A DNA stretch of 37,712 bases from an uncultured bacterium (GCA_938045955.1 CALIBK010000161.1:1-37712), one strand, 5' to 3'; positions 6,406 to 16,488 are shown, numbered from the stretch's first letter. Numbers and translations are program-made. Notes: generated from the letters alone by a model not told the origin.

Positions 6406-8823
6406 ATGGAGAGGAATTTTAAAGATATAGGTTTTTTGGCTTTAAGGCAAGGGGATGAACAGGAGGCGATTAATCTCTTCCTGAAGGCTCTTGAGAGGGA
6501 AGGGGAGGCAAAAATTTATTACGGATTAGGATTGGCTTACCTTCGGCTAGGAAATATTCAAAAAGCAAGATGGGCTTTTCATAAAGCCGTGGAGATAGAA
6601 CCCGATTACAAAGAATCCATTTCCTCCCTGCAGTCCCTCAATCAAATGCAAGAGAGACCGGATCCTTGTTCCGTTTCTTCAAGGGTTCGTTTCAGGGTTT
6701 CTTCTGATTATTTAGAAATGGAAGAGGAGGAAAAGTGGAGTAAAATTTTTTTTAAAGGGATTAATTTAGGATTAGGACTACCAGGATATTTCCCGGGGGA
6801 ATTCCCGATTGAAAAAGGAACCTATCTGAAGTGGTTTGAAAAGATTTCTGAGCTTGGTGCCAATTCTATCCGAATCTATACTCTTCATCCCCCATCTTTT
6901 TATGAAGCCCTTTACCAATTTAACCAATCCAAACCAAGACTCTATCTCTTTCAGGGGATATGGGTGGAGTTGCCCGAAAAAAATGATTTTTATGAAGAGT
7001 CTTATCTTAAAGACGTAAGGGAGAGGATTCGGAATGCAATTGATGCGGTTTATGGAAATGCCTATCTTCCCGAAAGACCAGGATATCCTTCCGGGTCGTA
7101 CCGGTTTAATGTGTCCCCCTATGTAGTTGCCTTCATTTTTGGCAGGGAGTGGGAGTCCTGTAGTGTAAAGGGTTTTAATGAACTTCATCATCGGAGGAAA
7201 AGAAATTATTATGGGAAATTTTTATCTATTGAAGACGCTACCCCCTTCGAACTCTGGATTACAAAGATGTTAGATGATCTTCAATCCTATGAAGAAGGGA
7301 AATATAGTCATTCCCATCCAGTGAGTGTGGTCAACTGGCCAACCCTTGATCCACTGATGCATCCTACAGAATCTAACTACGAAGCGAATATGGAGTTTCA
7401 AGGAATTAAAGTTCACCAAACCATATGTCAAGAAAATGAGGATGAGGAGACCCTTGATCTTTCAAAAATCCACTCCCTAAAAGGGGGAGGATTTTTTGCC
7501 ACCTATCATGTGTATCCTTACTATCCTGATTTTATGGTTAATGAATTTCTTGATGAGGAAGATCCCTTCTTAGCCTACCTTCTCAAATTGAAAAGACATC
7601 ATGGGAGTCAACCTATTTTAATTGGAGAATTTGGAGTTCCGAGCAGTCGAGAAATCGCACACTGGCACCACCGGGGATGGCACCATGGAGGACACTCTGA
7701 AATAAAACAGGGACAGATTGATGGACGATTAATCAGGACTATTTTTGAGGCAAAAATGGCTGGGGGGATACTGTTTTCTTGGTTCGATGAATGGTTTAAA
7801 AAAAATTGGCTTTACCTTCCCTATTATCATCCTTCAGAGCGGAAATCTTTTTGGTATAATATTCAGGATGCAGAGGAAAACTATGGTCTTCTGGGAGCCT
7901 ATCCTGGATATCCCAAAAAAAAGGTGAATCTTTCCGGAAAAGAGGAAGAATGGATCAACAGTAGCATTCTCTATGAAAAAGATAGTGATCAGATGATATT
8001 TAAGTTTAATGATGGTTTTGATGAAACCCGATTATTAAAAAGGCTCAGGGTTCAACATGACGAAGGATTTCTTTATATTTTAATTGAAACCAAAGGGAAG
8101 GTCGATTTTACAAAGGCACATTACCTTATAGGACTTGATACCATTTCACCCGAAAGAGGGGAATTCAGACTCCCTCTGAAGACTAATGTACTGCTCCCGA
8201 TAGGAATTGAGTTTTTAATCCACCTTGCTGGAAAAGAGAACAGCAGAATTCTCATTTGCAAAGAGTATGATAAATATTTAAATAAAGAGCGAGGAGAGAT
8301 TAAACCCGCTATGGGTGATCAGGGAGAATGGGTCCTCATCCAAAACAAGAGCAATATCAGGCGAGTGAGCAAAGATGGAACGAGATTCTTTCCTCCAAGA
8401 GTAAATTGCGTCTCCCTCTTGAAATACGGAAGTCTGGATCCCCTTCATCGTGCATACGATACACTTGCTGATTTTTATTTTGAAGAGAATCGAATCGAGA
8501 TACGTCTTCCCTGGGCTCTTTTACACTTTACCGATCCAAGTTCCAAATGGGTTCTGTGGAAGGATAAGGACCATTTATGTCAAAAAACTGAAGGTCTTCA
8601 TATTCTTATATTCTCTTATCTCCCCGAGAAGGGTCAACTTTATGCCAGAAAGACGGGTCTCGGAATCAATATTACGGATTCGTTCCCACAAAAACTTGAG
8701 CGTGATGAGATAAAGAGATATACCTGGGAAAATTGGCAAACCCCCATCTATCATACTTATTTGAAAGCGAGTTATTTCATTTATCAAAAGGCTCTAAAAC
8801 AGATTCCGGAGGGAATTGAGTGA
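6406..8823 (+). CDS. TPR domain + glycoside-hydrolase-like TIM-barrel protein
   Basis: 805 aa; N-terminal TPR (AIYYGLGLAYLRLGNIQKARWAFHKAVEIEPDY-like); GH-like FKGINLG..., GANSIRIYTLHPP, FGREWES and LIGEFGVPS. In-frame TAG immediately upstream of the ATG. Confidence 0.7.
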   Translation: MERNFKDIGFLALRQGDEQEAINLFLKALEREGEAKIYYGLGLAYLRLGNIQKARWAFHKAVEIEPDYKESISSLQSLNQMQERPDPCSVSSRVRFRVSSDYLEMEEEEKWSKIFFKGINLGLGLPGYFPGEFPIEKGTYLKWFEKISELGANSIRIYTLHPPSFYEALYQFNQSKPRLYLFQGIWVELPEKNDFYEESYLKDVRERIRNAIDAVYGNAYLPERPGYPSGSYRFNVSPYVVAFIFGREWESCSVKGFNELHHRRKRNYYGKFLSIEDATPFELWITKMLDDLQSYEEGKYSHSHPVSVVNWPTLDPLMHPTESNYEANMEFQGIKVHQTICQENEDEETLDLSKIHSLKGGGFFATYHVYPYYPDFMVNEFLDEEDPFLAYLLKLKRHHGSQPILIGEFGVPSSREIAHWHHRGWHHGGHSEIKQGQIDGRLIRTIFEAKMAGGILFSWFDEWFKKNWLYLPYYHPSERKSFWYNIQDAEENYGLLGAYPGYPKKKVNLSGKEEEWINSSILYEKDSDQMIFKFNDGFDETRLLKRLRVQHDEGFLYILIETKGKVDFTKAHYLIGLDTISPERGEFRLPLKTNVLLPIGIEFLIHLAGKENSRILICKEYDKYLNKERGEIKPAMGDQGEWVLIQNKSNIRRVSKDGTRFFPPRVNCVSLLKYGSLDPLHRAYDTLADFYFEENRIEIRLPWALLHFTDPSSKWVLWKDKDHLCQKTEGLHILIFSYLPEKGQLYARKTGLGINITDSFPQKLERDEIKRYTWENWQTPIYHTYLKASYFIYQKALKQIPEGIE

Positions 8824-9596
8824 GAATAACGAGAAGAGAATTTTTAAAGATCAGTGGAGGAGCCCTCTTTTTATCTCACTGGATAGGAGGAGAGGGATGG
8901 GGGAATACCTCAAAGATTCCCGTGCTTCTCTATCATGATATTTCAGAGACCTTTAGAGATGATTATACGGTATCGCCCGGGCAATTTGCAGCCCAGATGG
9001 AATGGCTCTACGAGGAGGGGTACCAAACCCTTTTTCTCAACGAGATCACCTCATTAAAGGAAAATGAATACAGGAAAGTTATCCTTCTCACCTTTGATGA
9101 TGGATATGCCTCTTTTTTGGATTTTGCTTTTCCATTGCTTCAGGTCTACCAGTTTAAAGCTACAATTAATTTTATTGGAGGGGAGGTCGGAAAATTTATT
9201 CATCTTGGTGGAAATAGGCCCACTATGAGCTGGGATGAATATCGTTACCTTCTTAAAAGTGGATTGGTGGATCTGGGTTGCCATACCTATCATCTTCATT
9301 TTAAAAGCGGGGTCTTATCCTTTTCGGAGGATACATTAAGAAGGGATTTAAAGTTGTTTCAAGAAGAAGCCCAACATCGGATTGGAAGAACATTAGAAAT
9401 CCTTTCATGGCCTTATGGAATCTTTAACGATAGGAGTATTCGAATAGCAAAAGGGCTCGGGTTCAAATATTTTTTAACTTCCAAAGAGGGATTTTTTAAA
9501 AGGGCCTCAGGAATTGAGACTATTCCCCGTCTCAATATCAATTATCGGCTTGATCTTATTTCATTTAGACATTATATCGAAAGGGAAGAGATATGA
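8820..9596 (+). CDS. Polysaccharide deacetylase (NodB/CE4-like) with Tat signal
   Basis: GTG start at 8820 overlapping the previous stop; TRREFLK twin-arginine motif; LLYHDI, LLTFDDGYAS, HTYHLH and SWPYG motifs. Confidence 0.9.
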   Translation: MRITRREFLKISGGALFLSHWIGGEGWGNTSKIPVLLYHDISETFRDDYTVSPGQFAAQMEWLYEEGYQTLFLNEITSLKENEYRKVILLTFDDGYASFLDFAFPLLQVYQFKATINFIGGEVGKFIHLGGNRPTMSWDEYRYLLKSGLVDLGCHTYHLHFKSGVLSFSEDTLRRDLKLFQEEAQHRIGRTLEILSWPYGIFNDRSIRIAKGLGFKYFLTSKEGFFKRASGIETIPRLNINYRLDLISFRHYIEREEI

Positions 9597-11173
9597 AGAA
9601 GAAGTTTATGATTTCAGGAATAATATTTTTGGTGCTGGCGTCCGTCTGTTTTTCAGTGACTCCGGAAGAACTGATCAAAGAAGGGAGATACGAGGAGGCG
9701 ATCAAAGCCTACCGGATATCCCTTTCCAGTTCTCGAAACGATAAAGAGAAGGCGAGACTCCATAAAGCGATAGGGGAAATTCTTGCCTCGAAGGGAGATT
9801 ATAAAGGGGCAGGAAAAGAGTATCTGAAGGCTCTTTCTCTGGACCGGATGGGTTTTACTGAAAACGAAAGATTTCGGATGGCCATTCACCTTTCCTGGGG
9901 GAACTATCTGAAAGAGGCCGTTGAGGAATTGTCAGATATCGTTAAAAATAATCCTGGTCATCTGGAAGCAAGGATTCATCTCGCCAGGTCTCTTTCCTGG
10001 GCAGGGAGATTGAAAGAATCCCTAAAAGAAGTCGAGCATATCCTGAGAGTAAGTCCAGAAAATAGAGATGCCTTATTCATCCAGGCAAATATTTTGAGAT
10101 GGAGAGGCAATCTTCATCAGGCCATCGCAATTTATAGAAATTTATTAGAAACAAAGGAAGACTTTGATATTCGGTTAGGGTTAACCTATGCCTTGTTGAA
10201 AAAGGGGGATAGGAAAGGAGCTCAGGAAAGTTTCCATCTCTTAAAACCCGTCTATCCCTATCAAGAGAGAGAGTTGAAAAAACTTGAGGAAGAAATTGTG
10301 AGAATGACACGACCTTCCATGGGTGGGACTTATCAATTCTATAAGGATTCGGATGATAATCAACTCAATCGATTTTCTGTCTCAGGAGGAGGATGGATCG
10401 ATCCTGTAAGAGTTGATCTCCTTTTCAGGCATACAGATGCAAGAGATGACGAAAGACATCACCGGAGCGAAGAGTTCTCTTTAAGGAGTTATTTGAAGAT
10501 CTTGGAGCCATTAACCATGGGAGGAGGAGCGGGAGTGACTCAACTCGCCCATAAAGAGACGGATCATTATTTTACTGGAAACCTCTTTGCCACTCTTGAT
10601 CTTCTTCGGGGGTTTTTAGGTGGAAGCATCAGCCGGAACGTCCTTGTAGATAATGCTCAGCTAATAGAAAATAGAATTCGGGTCACTGAGGGAGGGATCT
10701 ATGGAAGCCAGAACCTGACTGACTCTCTTTCTCTCCATGGAAGCTATTTTTACAGAGATTATTCCGATAAGAATCATTCCCATGATTTTCAACTGATCCC
10801 CAGATATGTCGTGTATCGAGGAAATCCGAGAACCTCCCTGGGTTATCGATGGAGATATCTCAATTTCGATAAACACACAAAAAGTGGATACTTTGACCCG
10901 AAGAATTTCATGTCCCATCAGGCATTATTATCTATCGATTATGAGAAAGCCCCTTTTTTCATCTTTTTAGAACCTTACATCGGGTACCAGTCCTTTAAGA
11001 GATACGGGGAGAGGGACCGAGATGTTATTCTTGGGGGAGCGGGGATACTCCGATGTCGAGTTTCAAAAAATATTGATGCGGAAGGAAGTGTAGAGGGGGG
11101 AAATTATGCCCTGGGAGCTGTTTCAGGGTTCAACTATTTTCAGATCTCATTTGGATTGAGGATTTACTTTTAG
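9593..11173 (+). CDS. TPR-containing YaiO-like outer-membrane beta-barrel protein
   Basis: Signal peptide, several TPR repeats, then alternating beta-strand C-terminal half ending ISFGLRIYF. ATGA overlap with the previous gene. Confidence 0.8.
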   Translation: MKKKFMISGIIFLVLASVCFSVTPEELIKEGRYEEAIKAYRISLSSSRNDKEKARLHKAIGEILASKGDYKGAGKEYLKALSLDRMGFTENERFRMAIHLSWGNYLKEAVEELSDIVKNNPGHLEARIHLARSLSWAGRLKESLKEVEHILRVSPENRDALFIQANILRWRGNLHQAIAIYRNLLETKEDFDIRLGLTYALLKKGDRKGAQESFHLLKPVYPYQERELKKLEEEIVRMTRPSMGGTYQFYKDSDDNQLNRFSVSGGGWIDPVRVDLLFRHTDARDDERHHRSEEFSLRSYLKILEPLTMGGGAGVTQLAHKETDHYFTGNLFATLDLLRGFLGGSISRNVLVDNAQLIENRIRVTEGGIYGSQNLTDSLSLHGSYFYRDYSDKNHSHDFQLIPRYVVYRGNPRTSLGYRWRYLNFDKHTKSGYFDPKNFMSHQALLSIDYEKAPFFIFLEPYIGYQSFKRYGERDRDVILGGAGILRCRVSKNIDAEGSVEGGNYALGAVSGFNYFQISFGLRIYF

Positions 11174-11337
11174 CTTAAATTGAGCGATTCTCAGTATTAT
11201 TTAAAGATAAACCCATACTGGATTCCCGTTTTTACCGAAATGACATTTTCATTCATTGGGGGTCGTCGTCATTTTTGCAAAAGCAGGAATCCAGTATCTT
11301 TAATTCAATTCGTGACGAAAAATCTTTCAGTTTTAGG
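11174..11337. repeat. MITE-like dispersed repeat, copy 2 (~164 bp)
   Basis: CTTAAATTGAGCGATTCTCAGTATTATTTAAAGATAA...TTTTAGG, alignable end to end with 243-404; flanked by TTTAG at 11169-11173 and 11338-11342. Confidence 0.85.
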
Positions 11338-11382
11338 TTTAGGATAATGTTAATTTAAAGGATATCCCGGGAGGAATAATTC

Positions 11383-12822
11383 ATGGAATACGAACCTGTG
11401 ATTGGATTGGAAGTTCATGCCCAGCTTTTAACACGGTCCAAAATCTTCTGTGGGTGTTCAACGAGTTTTGGAGAGGAACCCAACACCCAGACCTGTCCGG
11501 TCTGCACGGGACAACCTGGATCCCTTCCGGTCGTGAATCGCAAAGCAGTCGAATTTGCTATTCGCCTGGGACTGGCCACCCACTGTCGAATCGCTCCTTT
11601 CAGTCTCTTTGCCCGAAAGAATTATTTTTATCCCGATCTCCCCAAAGGATATCAGATCTCCATGTATGAGCATCCCCTGGCAGAGAATGGGTTCATTGAA
11701 ATTACCGTGAATGGAATAAAGAAGAGGATACGAATTATTCGGATCCATATGGAAGAGGATGCAGGGAAGTTGAAACATGGAGAGACTCCGGAGAAGTTTC
11801 CTTATAGCTATGTTGACTTTAATCGAACCGGGGTTCCCCTCGTTGAGATTGTGAGTGGACCGGACATCCGTTCCCCTCAGGAGGCAGGGGAGTATTTGAG
11901 AAGGCTAAGGGCCATTCTTCAGTACCTTGAGATCTGCACCGGAGATATGGAAAAAGGAACATTTCGATGCGATGCAAACGTTTCTGTTCGCCCCGTTGGC
12001 CAGAAGGAATTCGGAACCCGGACTGAATTGAAGAATATGAATTCCTTCAAACATGTAGAAAAAGCGTTAGAATACGAGATTAAGCGGCAGATCGAACTTC
12101 TCAGGTCAGGTGAGGAGGTCATCCAGGAGACGAGACTTTTTGATGCCAATACAGGGATGACAGTCTCCATGAGGGGAAAAGAGGAAGCCCATGACTATCG
12201 CTATTTTCCGGACCCGGATCTCGTCCCCCTTAGAATCGATGAACGGTGGATAGAAGAGATAAGAGCAGGCCTCCCGGAACTTCCGGATCAGAAGAAGGAG
12301 AGGTTTATCCAACAGTATCAGATCCCTGAATACGACGCGGAGATTCTTACATCGAGCAAAGCGATGGCCAAATACTTTGAGGAAACGGTAGCATTGTTCC
12401 CTGAACCAAAGGTCGTCAGTAACTGGATGATGGTGGAGCTTCTCAGGGAATTAAAGAGAGATGAAAGGGAGATTGACCAATGTCCCATTACCCCAAGACA
12501 TCTGGCAGGAATGCTTATCCTTATTAAGAATGGGACGATCAGCGGTAAGATTGCCAAGGATGTGTTTGAGGAGATGTATCGAACAGGAGAAGAGGCTGAA
12601 AAGATTGTGAAGGAGAGAGGTTGGGTTCAAATCCTCGATCGAGGAGAGATTGAAAGGGCCATCGAACAGGTTATCGAGGCTTATACCAAGCAGGTGGACG
12701 AATACCGAAAGGGGAAGGAGAAGATTTTCGGGTTTTTGGTGGGGGAGGTGATGAAGAAAACCAGAGGAAAAGCAAACCCCCAGTTGGTGAACGAACTTCT
12801 GAAAAAGAAATTGAAAGAATAG
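11383..12822 (+). CDS. gatB: Aspartyl/glutamyl-tRNA(Asn/Gln) amidotransferase subunit B
   Basis: [68 protein letters not shown] upstream. Confidence 0.98.
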   Translation: MEYEPVIGLEVHAQLLTRSKIFCGCSTSFGEEPNTQTCPVCTGQPGSLPVVNRKAVEFAIRLGLATHCRIAPFSLFARKNYFYPDLPKGYQISMYEHPLAENGFIEITVNGIKKRIRIIRIHMEEDAGKLKHGETPEKFPYSYVDFNRTGVPLVEIVSGPDIRSPQEAGEYLRRLRAILQYLEICTGDMEKGTFRCDANVSVRPVGQKEFGTRTELKNMNSFKHVEKALEYEIKRQIELLRSGEEVIQETRLFDANTGMTVSMRGKEEAHDYRYFPDPDLVPLRIDERWIEEIRAGLPELPDQKKERFIQQYQIPEYDAEILTSSKAMAKYFEETVALFPEPKVVSNWMMVELLRELKRDEREIDQCPITPRHLAGMLILIKNGTISGKIAKDVFEEMYRTGEEAEKIVKERGWVQILDRGEIERAIEQVIEAYTKQVDEYRKGKEKIFGFLVGEVMKKTRGKANPQLVNELLKKKLKE

Positions 12823-12847
12823 GAAAAAAGCATGGAGCCTGTCGGTT

Positions 12848-13885
12848 ATGAATTTTAAGACGATTGAGTGGAGAGGGGATCATATCAGGATTCTGGACCA
12901 GAGGAGACTTCCTCTTCAGGTTCGCTATCTGGTCTGTGAGAATGCCTCCTCGGTTGCGCGAGCCATAAAAAGCATGGCTATTCGAGGGGCTCCGGCCATT
13001 GGAGTGGCAGCGGCTATGGGAATAGCCATAGGTGCGAAAAAAATAAGGATCGATCACCCGGAAAGATTTAAACAGGAGATGGAGAAGATTTTTCAACAGA
13101 TGGCTCAGACTCGGCCGACTGCGGTCAACCTGTTCTGGGCTATTGAAAGAATGAAAAGGGTATTTGAGGAATCATCCCGGGATATAAAGAGGGCAAAAGT
13201 AAGACTGGAAGAGGAGGCTTTAAAAATCTATAAGGAGGACTTAGAGATCAATCGGACAATAGGGGAGGTTGGAAAGAGACTCATTCAGGATGGTTCAGGA
13301 ATTCTAACCCATTGCAACGCAGGGGCGTTAGCTACGGCAGGTTATGGGACTGCACTCAGTCTGATTTATGCAGCGTGGGAGGAAGGGAAGAAATTTCATG
13401 TTTATGTCGATGAGACTCGTCCTATGCTTCAGGGAGCAAGACTCACCGCCTGGGAACTTTCCCAAGCCCACATCCCCTTGACAGTGATCACGGATAATAT
13501 GGCTGGTTGGCTGATGAAAGAAGGAAAGATAGACTTAATTCTTGTCGGAGCAGATCGAATCGCCAGAAATGGGGATACGGCTAATAAGATTGGGACCTAT
13601 AGTTTAGCCGTGCTTGCGAGGTATCATCGGATTCCCTTCTATGTGATCGCTCCTACTTCCACCATTGACTGGAAACTTCCCCGTGGAGAGACCATTCCTA
13701 TTGAAAAAAGAGGGGGAGAAGAGGTCACCCATATCGGGTCGAAAAGAGTTGCTCCCGAGGGGGTGGAGGTTTATAACCCCGCTTTTGATATAACCCCTAA
13801 CCAATTAATCCAGGCGATTGTTACGGAAAAAGGAATCCTATACAGGCCTTTTCAGGAGAGTTTAAAAAGAATTCAGACCTCATGA
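12848..13885 (+). CDS. mtnA: S-methyl-5-thioribose-1-phosphate isomerase
   Basis: AIRGAPAIGVAAAMG, LTHCNAGALATAGYGTAL, VDETRPMLQGARLTAWEL, VGADRIARNGDTANKIGTY. Confidence 0.97.
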   Translation: MNFKTIEWRGDHIRILDQRRLPLQVRYLVCENASSVARAIKSMAIRGAPAIGVAAAMGIAIGAKKIRIDHPERFKQEMEKIFQQMAQTRPTAVNLFWAIERMKRVFEESSRDIKRAKVRLEEEALKIYKEDLEINRTIGEVGKRLIQDGSGILTHCNAGALATAGYGTALSLIYAAWEEGKKFHVYVDETRPMLQGARLTAWELSQAHIPLTVITDNMAGWLMKEGKIDLILVGADRIARNGDTANKIGTYSLAVLARYHRIPFYVIAPTSTIDWKLPRGETIPIEKRGGEEVTHIGSKRVAPEGVEVYNPAFDITPNQLIQAIVTEKGILYRPFQESLKRIQTS

Positions 13886-14676
13886 AAACCCCGATTATTG
13901 CTTTGCTTACCGATTTTGGGACAAAGGATTATTATGTCGCTTCGATGAAAGGGGTCATCCTTAAGATTAATCCTCGATGTACGATCATTGATATCAGTCA
14001 CCAGGTATCTCCTCAGGATATCCGAGAAGGGGCATTTCTTTTAGCCAGTGTCTTTTCTTATTTTCCTGAGAAGACCATCTATCTGGCTGTCATTGATCCA
14101 GAGGTGGGAGGAAAGAGAAAACCCATCCTCCTCCGGACAAGGAATTATTTTTTTGTAGGCCCGGATAATGGGCTTTTTACGCTGGTTGCAGAAAAGGATG
14201 GAGTGGAGTGGGTCATCGAACTCACCCATTCAAAATACTTTCTTTCTCCCATCAGTTCAACCTTCCATGGAAGGGATATTTTTGCTCCTGTAGCCGCTCA
14301 TCTCTCTCTGGGAGTTCGACCTCAATCGCTCGGGAAGAGAATCGATCAATGGGTTAGACTTGATCTGAAAAAACCTGAAGAGAAGGGAGAAAGATTAATT
14401 GGAGAGATCTTTTTCATCGATCACTTTGGAAATCTCATTACGAATGTGGAGAGAAAGAGATTTTTTAGTTTTATCAAGGATTCTCCATTTGAAATTAAGG
14501 TTGGGAAAGAGAGAGTTTCAAAAATCGGCCAGGGATACTGGGAAGGGGAAAAGGGTGAGGTGATTGCACTCTTTGGAAGTGCCGATTTTCTGGAGATAGC
14601 CGTAAGAGAAGGAAATGCCCAAAAGCAATTACGATTGAACCGGGGAGATCCGATCCTTATCGAAAGGAGAGTCTAA
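13882..14676 (+). CDS. SAM hydroxide adenosyltransferase (DUF62 family)
   Basis: ALLTDFGTKDYYVASMKGVI, AVIDPEVGG, FVGPDNGLF, TFHGRDIFAPVAAHL. Confidence 0.93.
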   Translation: MKTPIIALLTDFGTKDYYVASMKGVILKINPRCTIIDISHQVSPQDIREGAFLLASVFSYFPEKTIYLAVIDPEVGGKRKPILLRTRNYFFVGPDNGLFTLVAEKDGVEWVIELTHSKYFLSPISSTFHGRDIFAPVAAHLSLGVRPQSLGKRIDQWVRLDLKKPEEKGERLIGEIFFIDHFGNLITNVERKRFFSFIKDSPFEIKVGKERVSKIGQGYWEGEKGEVIALFGSADFLEIAVREGNAQKQLRLNRGDPILIERRV

Positions 14677-15818
14677 TGGTTTCGAAAAAAGCACAGGAGA
14701 TCCCTCCCTTTATCGTGATGGATGTGCTTGAGAGAGCCCAGGAATTTGAGAGAGCAGGGGAGAGGGTCATTCATCTGGAGGTTGGAGAACCGGATTTCAC
14801 CACGCCTGAATGTATCAGTGAAGCGGGATATCGTGCCATCTGCGAGGGAAAGACCCATTACACCCATAGTATGGGGATTATCGAATTGAGGGAGGCCATT
14901 TCCGAGGATTACTGGAAAAACTATCGGGTGAAGGTCTCTCCAGAGCAGATTATTATTACTTCCGGGACCTCCCCGGCGATGTTTCTTCTCTTCTCTGCTC
15001 TCCTGGACCCGGGGGATGAGGTCATTCTTCCCAATCCTTATTATCCCTGTTATCCCAATATCATTCGATTCGTGGACGGGGTTCCAGTTTTTGTGGAGGT
15101 CTTTGAAGAGGAAGGGTTCCAGTATCTCCCTGAGATGATTCGCGAGAAGATGGGTCCCAGGGTGAAAGGGATTATGATTAACTCACCTTCCAACCCTACG
15201 GGAAATATAATGTCTGAAGAGAGGATGAGAGAAATTTCTGAATTCTCCCCCTATATCATCTCTGATGAGATTTACCATGGGCTGGTCTATGAGGGAGAAG
15301 CCCATTCGATCCTTGAATTTACGGATCGAGCGTTTGTCATCAATGGGTTTTCTAAACTTTATGCGATGACGGGATGGCGATTGGGGTATCTCATTGCCCC
15401 CAGGGAGTTTATCCGGCCCATGCAGAAGATTCAGCAAAACCTCTTCATCTCGGCCAGTTCTTTTTCACAATGGGCTGCCCTTGCGGGGTTGAAAGAGGGA
15501 GAGGAAGAGGTCAGAAGAATGCGCGAGACCTATGATCAGCGGAGACGATACCTGATTCCAAAATTGAAAGAACTCGGGTTCGGGATCAGGGTAGAACCTA
15601 CCGGGGCTTTCTATGTCCTTGCGAATGCAAAGAGGTTTTCTTCCAACTCCTATCGCCTGGCCTTTGATATTCTGGAGAAAGCAAAAGTAGGGGTGGCTCC
15701 AGGGATCGATTTCGGATCCAATGCAGAAGGGTATTTACGATTCTGTTATGCTAATTCCATGGAGAATCTCATCGAAGGGATGAATCGTCTGGAGGCCTAC
15801 TTAAAGCAGTATTATTAA
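14676..15818 (+). CDS. Class I/II pyridoxal-phosphate aminotransferase
   Basis: HLEVGEPDFTTPE, NSPSNPTGN, ISDEIYHGLVYEG, NGFSKLYAMTGWRLGY. Confidence 0.95.
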   Translation: MVSKKAQEIPPFIVMDVLERAQEFERAGERVIHLEVGEPDFTTPECISEAGYRAICEGKTHYTHSMGIIELREAISEDYWKNYRVKVSPEQIIITSGTSPAMFLLFSALLDPGDEVILPNPYYPCYPNIIRFVDGVPVFVEVFEEEGFQYLPEMIREKMGPRVKGIMINSPSNPTGNIMSEERMREISEFSPYIISDEIYHGLVYEGEAHSILEFTDRAFVINGFSKLYAMTGWRLGYLIAPREFIRPMQKIQQNLFISASSFSQWAALAGLKEGEEEVRRMRETYDQRRRYLIPKLKELGFGIRVEPTGAFYVLANAKRFSSNSYRLAFDILEKAKVGVAPGIDFGSNAEGYLRFCYANSMENLIEGMNRLEAYLKQYY

Positions 15819-16480
15819 AACCCTATTTCACGGGAGAGTTGGTGGGCTTTCCTTAAAGGTTCGGGCATTCGATATCCACGACAGGCATTGAGAATGACCT
15901 GGATGCTGGTTTCTAAATCGATTCGATGACCGGGAGAGATAAAAACAGGTTTCACTCTATCTTTGGTTCGAAGGATAGCTCCAACCTTTCTATCTCCAAT
16001 CCAAACCCATTGAATACTTCCTCGTAAAAGAGCTGGAGATTGAAACTGCCTCACCAGAGGGCTCTTCGCACATCCAATCGTGGGAAGATCCAGCCAGAGC
16101 CCCAAATGGGAAGCCAGCCCAAGCCCTCTCGGGTGAGCGATTCCGTGACCCTCAAAAATCATCAGGTCGGGCTTTGTTCTCAATTTCTTAAAAGCCTTTA
16201 AAAGGACCGGACCTTCCCGAAAGGCAAAGAGACCGGGAATATAAGGAAAGGAGATCTTCCCCCAGGCTTTAGCCGCGTCAATCAGTGTTAGCCCCGGGTA
16301 AGAAAAAACAGCAATTGCTCCGGACAGAATATCCTTCTCTTTTGAATAAGAGACATCTCCCCCTCCGATGGTTTCCAATTTCGAGAATGAGTTTTTAAGG
16401 AGAAGTTTGCTTCTCAATCGATTCTGAATCTCGATCGCTTGCTCAACGTTTACCTTCCAGGAATGAAGAGGAAGTCTCAT
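15815..16480 (-). CDS. nfi: Deoxyribonuclease V (endonuclease V)
   Basis: GGGDVSY, PYIPGLFAFREGP, MIFEGHGIAHPRGLGLASHLGLWLDLPTIGCAKSPL. Confidence 0.95.
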   Translation of the reverse strand: MRLPLHSWKVNVEQAIEIQNRLRSKLLLKNSFSKLETIGGGDVSYSKEKDILSGAIAVFSYPGLTLIDAAKAWGKISFPYIPGLFAFREGPVLLKAFKKLRTKPDLMIFEGHGIAHPRGLGLASHLGLWLDLPTIGCAKSPLVRQFQSPALLRGSIQWVWIGDRKVGAILRTKDRVKPVFISPGHRIDLETSIQVILNACRGYRMPEPLRKAHQLSREIGF

Positions 16481-16488
16481 CTTAAATC

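Noticed and set aside
6778-9299. Short ORFs overlapping the TPR-GH and deacetylase genes (e.g. 6778-7191 minus, 8450-8713 plus, 9054-9299 minus)
   Set aside because: Out-of-frame or antisense to strongly coding ORFs; no independent evidence.
11458-12557. Several antisense ORFs (11458-11778, 11919-12170, 12106-12312, 12318-12557) within gatB
   Set aside because: gatB is unambiguous along its whole length; antisense ORFs have no domain features and are chance openings.
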